Positions 58,469-64,000 of a DNA stretch of 64,000 nucleotides are shown here, piece by piece (the first letter of the stretch is position 1; every line of letters begins with the position of its first letter). Below the pieces are notes generated by a model, which did not search any database, was not told where the DNA came from, and saw only the letters and a program-made list of their open reading frames with translations. Made by a program: the position numbers and the translations under genes. The DNA is from Canna indica (Eukaryota; Streptophyta; Magnoliopsida; Zingiberales; Cannaceae), in assembly GCA_034359265.1 (NCBI GenBank), contig CP136897.1:22438001-22502000 (forward strand), in the 5' to 3' direction.

Positions 58469-59861
58469 ATGAAAAAATGGAACATTGAAGTTGACATTGG
58501 ATTCAAATGAAAAAATCTCCATTTGGTTGCAACTTCAAACCATCATGATGCCATAGTTATGGATATTGGCATCTAATTAAGTAAACTTGGTATCATCTCC
58601 TTTACTTTATTTGAATTCATTTAAGTTGGAGTTTTATGATACTCGATTGATTTGAGTTGATCTTATCCACTCTTAATACAATTTTATTAAAATAATTTTT
58701 GATTTTTGATTTTTGATTTTCGGTCTTTTCGGAGACCTATGTGGCCTGTAATGGGCCTAAGCGACATTGCGGTTCTAAATCGTAGGCTCAATGTGGCCTT
58801 TCGGTTTTCAACCAATAGGAAGGGCTGGAGATCATGTTTTCATATTTATTATTTTTTGTGATATCTTAAAATTCGTTTTGGTATGACTTGATTTTATTTA
58901 AAACGAATTTTGAACTATTTAGCAAAGTTGGATTTTGAATGAAAGCTTTGATGCCTACTTTGTTATCTAGAATGATTAACTTGTTTGAAATAATTATGCC
59001 ATTATGTTATCAATGATTTCCTTATACAAGTTAAATCTAAGGTTAAATGGAAGGCTAATTAGAATGAAAAAGATTAGTTTGGCTAAATTTTCAAGTATGA
59101 GATATAATCTCAATTTTCATAAAATCTTAGTGTTATACCTCAATGTTTAAGCTTAAATTATGTCGCTATACTCATGATTAGAATTGCATGTTAAACCCTT
59201 GAATTCTCATGAGTAGGTAGATTTTAGTACTTAGACAAATTTCATTAAATGAAACTTGCTCTAGGTTGATATTCACTATTAGAAACCTTCTTTGTAAGTC
59301 AAAACTAGTTAAACATGTTTAGAGATCTTATTTTTCATATATTTCATATTTTAAGATCTCTTTGATTCAATTTGATATCATGACAACTCTTTAAAATGAA
59401 CCGGTTAAGATTTTTAAATAAAACTTTGCATTAAACCTTTGCTATTTAGTAAGTTAGCTTGCTAGTTGGTATATGATTTCATTATGATACTAATGAAGCC
59501 TACTTGCAAGTTAAGAAAGTGGTAAAATTTGGAAGGCTAAAGTAAAATTGAAAGAAAGTAAAAATTTTGGAATTTCTCAAGAAATGAGGTATGTGTTTCA
59601 TTTTGGCAAAATTCTTGCATAACACCTCTATTCTCATGGTAAAATGATTTCTCTATGCTCATGAATGATTTTGCTTGATAATTGATTAAAATCTCATGAG
59701 TAGATAAAATTTTGAGACTTATGCAATTTCATGTCATCTAGATTGAATGAAATGTGCTCTAGGTAGAAATCCATCTTAGAGACTTCATTTTAAGTTGAAA
59801 CTTGATAAACATGTTTGAGTTCACTCATGATTTGCTTCCATGTGATTAAAATTAAAACTTG
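58469..59861. other. Non-coding internal part of the gag-only element
   Basis: AT-rich, no coding frame. It contains two loosely similar halves (AGTTAAATCTAAGG... near 59025 and CTCATGAGTAGGTAGAT near 59210 against CTCATGAGTAGATAAAAT near 59694), suggesting an old internal duplication. Confidence 0.5.
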
Positions 59862-60348
59862 ATAAACCTAGAGTGCTAGGTTGATTGAGTTGGTGGTTGC
59901 CTTGGTGTTAAGGCTTAATTCCACCAGTGCAAACTTAGTTTACTAGGACTAGTTCTTGTTGTCCTTAAGATTGAGGTGGGAGAGTGCTCTCGGTAGGAAT
60001 GCGGAGACTTTCGGGTGTGGAAGTGCCTTCGGTGTGAAAGCGGAGACTCTCTGGTGAAAACACCCTCGTTGTAAAGGAAACAAGATAATCTAGTAAAGCT
60101 AGTTTGGAAATTCTAAGCGAGGTACTTAGGTAGTGGAGTAGGCATTGGAGCCGAACCACTATAAATAATTGTGTTAGCATTGTGTTACTTGCATTTCTTA
60201 TTGCTTATCATTTATATATCTTGCTTCCACTTACTTCTCGATTCGTGAATTGCCTATGTTATCTAAGAAACGATTAAAATCGAATTTAGGCTAATTGTTT
60301 AGTTAACACACTATTCACCCCTCCTCTAGTGTGCCATTTCACCCAACA
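59862..60348 (+). repeat. LTR 2, 5'-truncated
   Basis: Matches the last 480 bp of LTR 1 from AGAGTGCTAGGTTGATTGAG to CACCCAACA. The U3-like part, including the palindrome cluster, is absent. No primer binding site follows, as expected for a 3' LTR. Confidence 0.85.
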
Positions 60349-60852
60349 TGATGAACCCCATGAACCCGAGCAAATGATTCTAGGACCATGATGAGATCAT
60401 GCCAGTGAGACTTAGAACCCAAATGTCCATGTTCTAAATATTCCTAATCGTAGGATCACCAATTAGGGGATCGGTGATTCCGGATAGACTAGTGCACTTG
60501 GTACATGCCCTATACAATAAGGGATAGTTGATCTCATAGTTACCTATGAGTTGTCATTAATGTACAAGTGCAGGTGCTCATTAGGAAATGAGTTCACTGA
60601 ATGGACCTGCACGAGGAACACAAAATGGAATTCTTAAATGAGTGTCAATAGGATGTTCCTCAGGTGATAGTAGGTGCAAGCAATCCTTGGACCTGAGGTT
60701 GTCATGGTTACCTTGTGAGTGACGACTCATTGCTTTGGTTCTATCCCTACGTGGCCCTCAGCATCATGTGTCGGGTAGTACTGGGCATGGGGAAGCATTC
60801 ATGGAGGTAGGTGAGCAACCAACATGGAATCGATTACTCTTAGTGAAAGGAG
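60349..60852. other. Repeat-like non-coding sequence
   Basis: No gene. Phrases such as CACTTGGTACATGCCC and GGTGAGCAACC recall Copia LTRs, but no partner copy is present in the window. Confidence 0.4.
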
Positions 60853-61312
60853 TGTTAGCGTGTAGGCATGGAGGGCCGAGTCATCAATCGCCTCATGACG
60901 TGTAGGCCTAGCGGGCCGAGTCACACTCGAACGCCGAGGGCGCTTGGGCCCTATACGGTATAAGATGAAGGTGCGCCCTTCCCTTTCAGCAATTGGTTCG
61001 GGGGTCGTTGGTTAGCGCCAGATTCTAGGAGCTAGTATCAGAGCTTGGGTTTCGGGTTCGAGTCTCGGCTGGTGATTGCTGAGGGGGAGATTATTGGCGT
61101 GTAGGCCTGGAGGGTCGAGTCATCAATCGCCTCATGGCGTGTAGACCTGGAGGGTCGAGTCATCAATCGCCTCATGGCGTGTAGGCCTGGTGGGCCGAGT
61201 CACACTCGAACGCCGAGGGCGCTCAGGCCCTATACAGTATAAGATGAAGGTGCGCCCTTCCCTTTCACCAATTGGTTTGGGGGTCGTTTGTTTAGCGCCG
61301 GATTCTAGGAGC
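60853..61312 (+). mobile_element. TRIM-type miniature LTR retrotransposon
   Basis: A 460-bp element: left LTR 60853-61032 (180 bp, TGTTAGCGTG...), primer binding site TAGTATCAGAGC at 61033-61044 (one change from TGGTATCAGAGC), an internal region of only about 50 bp, a polypurine tract GAGGGGGAGAT ending at 61091, and right LTR 61092-61312 (221 bp, TATTGGCGTG...). The right LTR is longer by exactly one extra copy of a 41-bp internal unit (GTGTAGGCCTGGAGGGTCGA...). No coding capacity, as in TRIMs. No clear target duplication was found. Confidence 0.82.
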
Positions 61313-61387
61313 AAAGCCAACAATCTTCCCCCTTTTCTTATACACTTCTCCCCCTTTATACCTAAACTCTTCTACCTTAGGTTTAGG

Positions 61388-62868
61388 TTTTCAACCTTAG
61401 CCTTAATCTCGGTTTTGATGGTTTTGATGATAACAAACATGAGACTAATGATTTCATTGAGAATATATTTCAGGTTCCATATCAATTAGCGTTCGATGTT
61501 CTCGATCGGAAAAATTGGAAATCGGAAGGACATTGATCGTCGCGCTCGGGTTCATCACAAAAGTTTATCGAAGATCGACGAGTGCACCAAATTCGCTTGG
61601 ATGAGTCCAAAGATCAAGTCAAAAGCTCTCCAAGATGATGCTCATTGAAAGCTGGAACCCGAAAACCAAGCGCGGAAGAAATATGCTGAAAATGCAATTT
61701 TAGCCTATGTTCGGGCGACCGAATAGGGTAAGAAATGGGCAGTAGCCCTAGAGGTCGACCGATCGGTCGACCAGACTGAGGCTAGCTGCAGATGCAGCTT
61801 GCATCGGTCGACCGAAAGTGAAATTTCAAGTTTCCTGTGTCGGGCGGTCGACCGACCAAAGCCCAAAATGGGCAGTAAGGTTGGCGGTCGATCGACCTGA
61901 GGATAGCCAAAGACGCAAAATGCGTCGGTCGACCGATGGGTCGAACGGAAGTTGCGGATCAAGAAATTTGCGTCAAGCGGTCGACCCGTCGGTCAACCGC
62001 CCATTCGACCGGCGGCCTGTAACGGATAGTTTTCTATCCGTTGAATAGCCATTTCTTCAGTAGGGTATAAATATACCCTCATATGATTCTTTTAATCCTC
62101 CTTCCTTGACTTCTACAACATTCATTGAGCATTCTAAGAGGAAGATTTGAAGCCTTCCAAAAAGCTTGCGCTGCTTCTCTGTCCACGATATTTTCTTCAA
62201 GCGTACAAGCTCTGCTCCTCAACTCGGGTGTTGATTCAAGCTCCACTACTTGACGAGTTGAAGGATTGAAGGATTGCAAAGGTGCACAAAATATTGGTTT
62301 CATTTTAAGCTCTTTTCAATTGTAAATTTTATTTGTTATTTAAATTATTTTTGAATTTGTGTCTGTGTAAAGACCTAGGGCTGTTAGGTCTTGTTGTGTG
62401 AAGTGGTATCATTGGTGTAGAAGGAGTAAAGCCACTTGTGTATACTTAGTGATTACTAGGATTAGTTTTGGTTGTCCCTTAGGTTGAGGTGGGAAAGTGC
62501 TCTCGGTAGGAATGCAGGATACTTTCGGGTGTGGAAGTGCCTTCGGTTGGAGAGCGGAGACTTTTCGGTGCAAAGTTCTCGTTGTAAGAGAAACTCTAAT
62601 TAATCTAGTAAAACCTAGTTTGAAAAACCTAAGCGGTGTACTTAGGTAGTGGAGTAGGCATTGGGGCCGAACCACTATAAATTGTGTGTTTGCATTGCTT
62701 TCATTTTGTTGTGCTTAAATTGCTTAATCATTTATAAGCTTCCGCATTTAATCGCATTGAATTGCAAATCGCCTAATCGATCTAAGTAATTGTTTAAAAT
62801 TAGATTTAGGTTAATCTAATTAGTAAACATACTATTCACCCCCCTCTAGTGTCGTCATTTGTCCAACA
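61388..62868 (+). repeat. LTR 3, related solo or partial LTR
   Basis: From GTTTTCAACCTTAGCC to GTCCAACA it follows LTR 1 block by block (TTTTGATGATAACAAA, GAGGTGGGAAAGTGCTCTCGG, GGCCGAACCACTATAAAT, ACTATTCACCCCCCTC) but is clearly more diverged. The first bases are missing or replaced, and no primer binding site follows, so it is a solo or truncated LTR. It contains five perfect GGTCGACC sites (61753, 61765, 61806, 61846, 61927) and a GGTCGATCGACC. Confidence 0.78.
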
Positions 62869-64000
62869 AGGAGATAATGCCCTATCTGTCCTACAAGTGT
62901 CGACTCGGGAATCTCTGACCAGAGTAGACATGAAAGTCAGGAAGATATTTTTGACGTTTCATTATTGAGACAACATCTTGGCGGGATAAATACATATGAA
63001 TCAGTATTAGGGTTTGACACTTCTTCCGTACCCTAGCCGATTTTAGGACATTGTAACCGAGGGGCATAGTTGCACAGTAACTAATCACCGAAGGGCGTTC
63101 GATCCCTGTAGATTGAACCTCACACTATCCGGATAGTCATGACACGTTGCTAGACGTCAATCTTGACTTGTGAGTGGAGTCTCTCACGACCACACTAAAG
63201 GGTTTAGTGGTGGCTCATAAGATTCGAATAGAAGTCATTTTATTGAATACGACTCTCCGTTATACACAACTTACTACTGGCTTAGTGTGGGGCCCAATGG
63301 GTCACACACAACAGGCTAATCTCGTAAGGACCTTATGAGATAAAGTTTGAATGCAGCCCTATATATCTAGTAGCAATGACATGCTGCAACTCGATCACAG
63401 ATCTCGTTTACGGACATGATAGAAAAGATGTTTCCTATAGAACGAATGCGCGAGGAAGGAGTTCCTTGGTAACCCTAAGTCGTAGGGTATCCCTAAATTA
63501 TAGGGATTGACACATGATAATATTTTATGTAGTTGATTAAATTTAATTATGAATTAAATATTTAATCAACTACTTGACCGGGAATGTACGTATTTAATTA
63601 TGAATTAAATATAATTTGATTTTGAATGAAATATTCATGGTGGAAAAATTAGTCTCTAACCATGAGCCTAATCAATTAATTGGAAATTAATTTATTTGGA
63701 TAAATCTAAATAAATAAGAACTTGATTTATGAAGATAAATCATAAAAAAATAGATATATGGTTTATGAGAATAAATCATAATTCTATTAATTAATAGGAA
63801 ATAGAATTATGATAAACCTCTTTCCTATTGTTTAGATTTAATTAATTTCAAATTAATTATGAATCCAATATAAATTAATTTTGGAGGTAAATTCCGAAAT
63901 TTTGAATTCTAGAGATAAAGTTTTTAGGGGGACGAGTCTACTCTTGTAGCCCCCTCTCTATATATATAGTGGACAAACACCCCATAGGACCATAGGAAGG
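62869..64000. other. Repeat-like non-coding sequence with small hairpins
   Basis: No gene. 62870-63500 looks like old LTR sequence (phrases such as GAGTGGAGTCTCTCACGACC). 63530-63960 is AT-rich with TTAATTATGAATTAAAT repeats and a 12-bp inverted repeat CATAATTCTATT (63777-63788) with AATAGAATTATG (63800-63811). Confidence 0.45.

Larger units (their letters stand above)
55705..60348 (+). mobile_element. Gag-only (TR-GAG-like) Copia-related element
   Basis: LTR 1, primer binding site, a gag-type coding region, about 1.4 kb of non-coding internal sequence, and an incomplete LTR 2. No protease, integrase, reverse transcriptase or RNase H is seen, so the element would depend on enzymes from a relative. 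Whether pol was never present (true TR-GAG) or was deleted cannot be told from one copy. LTR 2 lacks its first two thirds. Confidence 0.65.

Noticed and set aside
61132..61489. Short open frames in the TRIM and after it
   Set aside because: They read through LTR sequence and differ between the two LTR copies.

Overview
This is nuclear DNA of a flowering plant. The evidence is spliced plant genes with GT-AG introns, plant-specific families (type II metacaspase, class B heat shock factor, B1-type cyclin), a plant-type tRNA-Asn, and abundant CACTA, hAT-MITE, Copia, Gypsy, TRIM and LINE sequence. The very GC-rich first exon of the metacaspase and the CACTA/Gypsy style hint at a monocot, but that is inference and the species is not identified.

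Only six host genes are supported. In order they are: a DHHC protein S-acyltransferase (3996-7029, +, 5 exons, 439 aa); the 20S proteasome subunit alpha-3 PAG1 (10097-14929, -, 10 exons, 249 aa); a metacaspase-9-like type II metacaspase (16946-18023, -, 2 exons, 334 aa); tRNA-Asn(GTT) (18486-18559, -); an HsfB4-type heat shock factor (31625-32667, +, 2 exons, 288 aa); and a B1-type mitotic cyclin (51202-53790, +, 10 exons, about 450 aa) with a mitosis-type promoter and a C-terminal/3'UTR sequence present in three tandem copies. They are unrelated housekeeping, protease and regulatory genes and do not form a pathway.

Most of the rest is transposon sequence, often nested. Regions: 0-9 kb holds two small hAT-type MITEs and a minisatellite element around the acyltransferase gene. 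From 18.8 to 20 kb there is a MITE cluster. From 20 to 29.7 kb lies a minus-strand Copia element whose 3' internal region was split by a complete 4.8-kb CACTA transposon (GTA target duplication); the CACTA has lost its transposase core but keeps a spliced second gene, a long hairpin and dense subterminal repeats. From 33.9 to 36 kb there are a CACTA-like fragment, a T-rich tract and another hAT MITE. From about 36 to 42 kb is a decayed Gypsy element riddled with stops, then a plant mobile-gene fragment, a truncated LINE (43.6-47.1 kb) ending in a 135-bp tandem repeat, and a perfect 2.2-kb solo LTR (48.5-50.7 kb).

The right end (55.4-64 kb) is a pile of related long LTRs with GGTCGACC palindrome clusters, a gag-only non-autonomous element, and a 460-bp TRIM. 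Nothing looks like a new multi-gene system. The most unusual local structures are the tandem LTR junction (PPT on one side, PBS on the other), the palindrome-rich LTR segment, the TRIM with an expanded LTR, the CACTA hairpin, and the triplicated cyclin 3' end.
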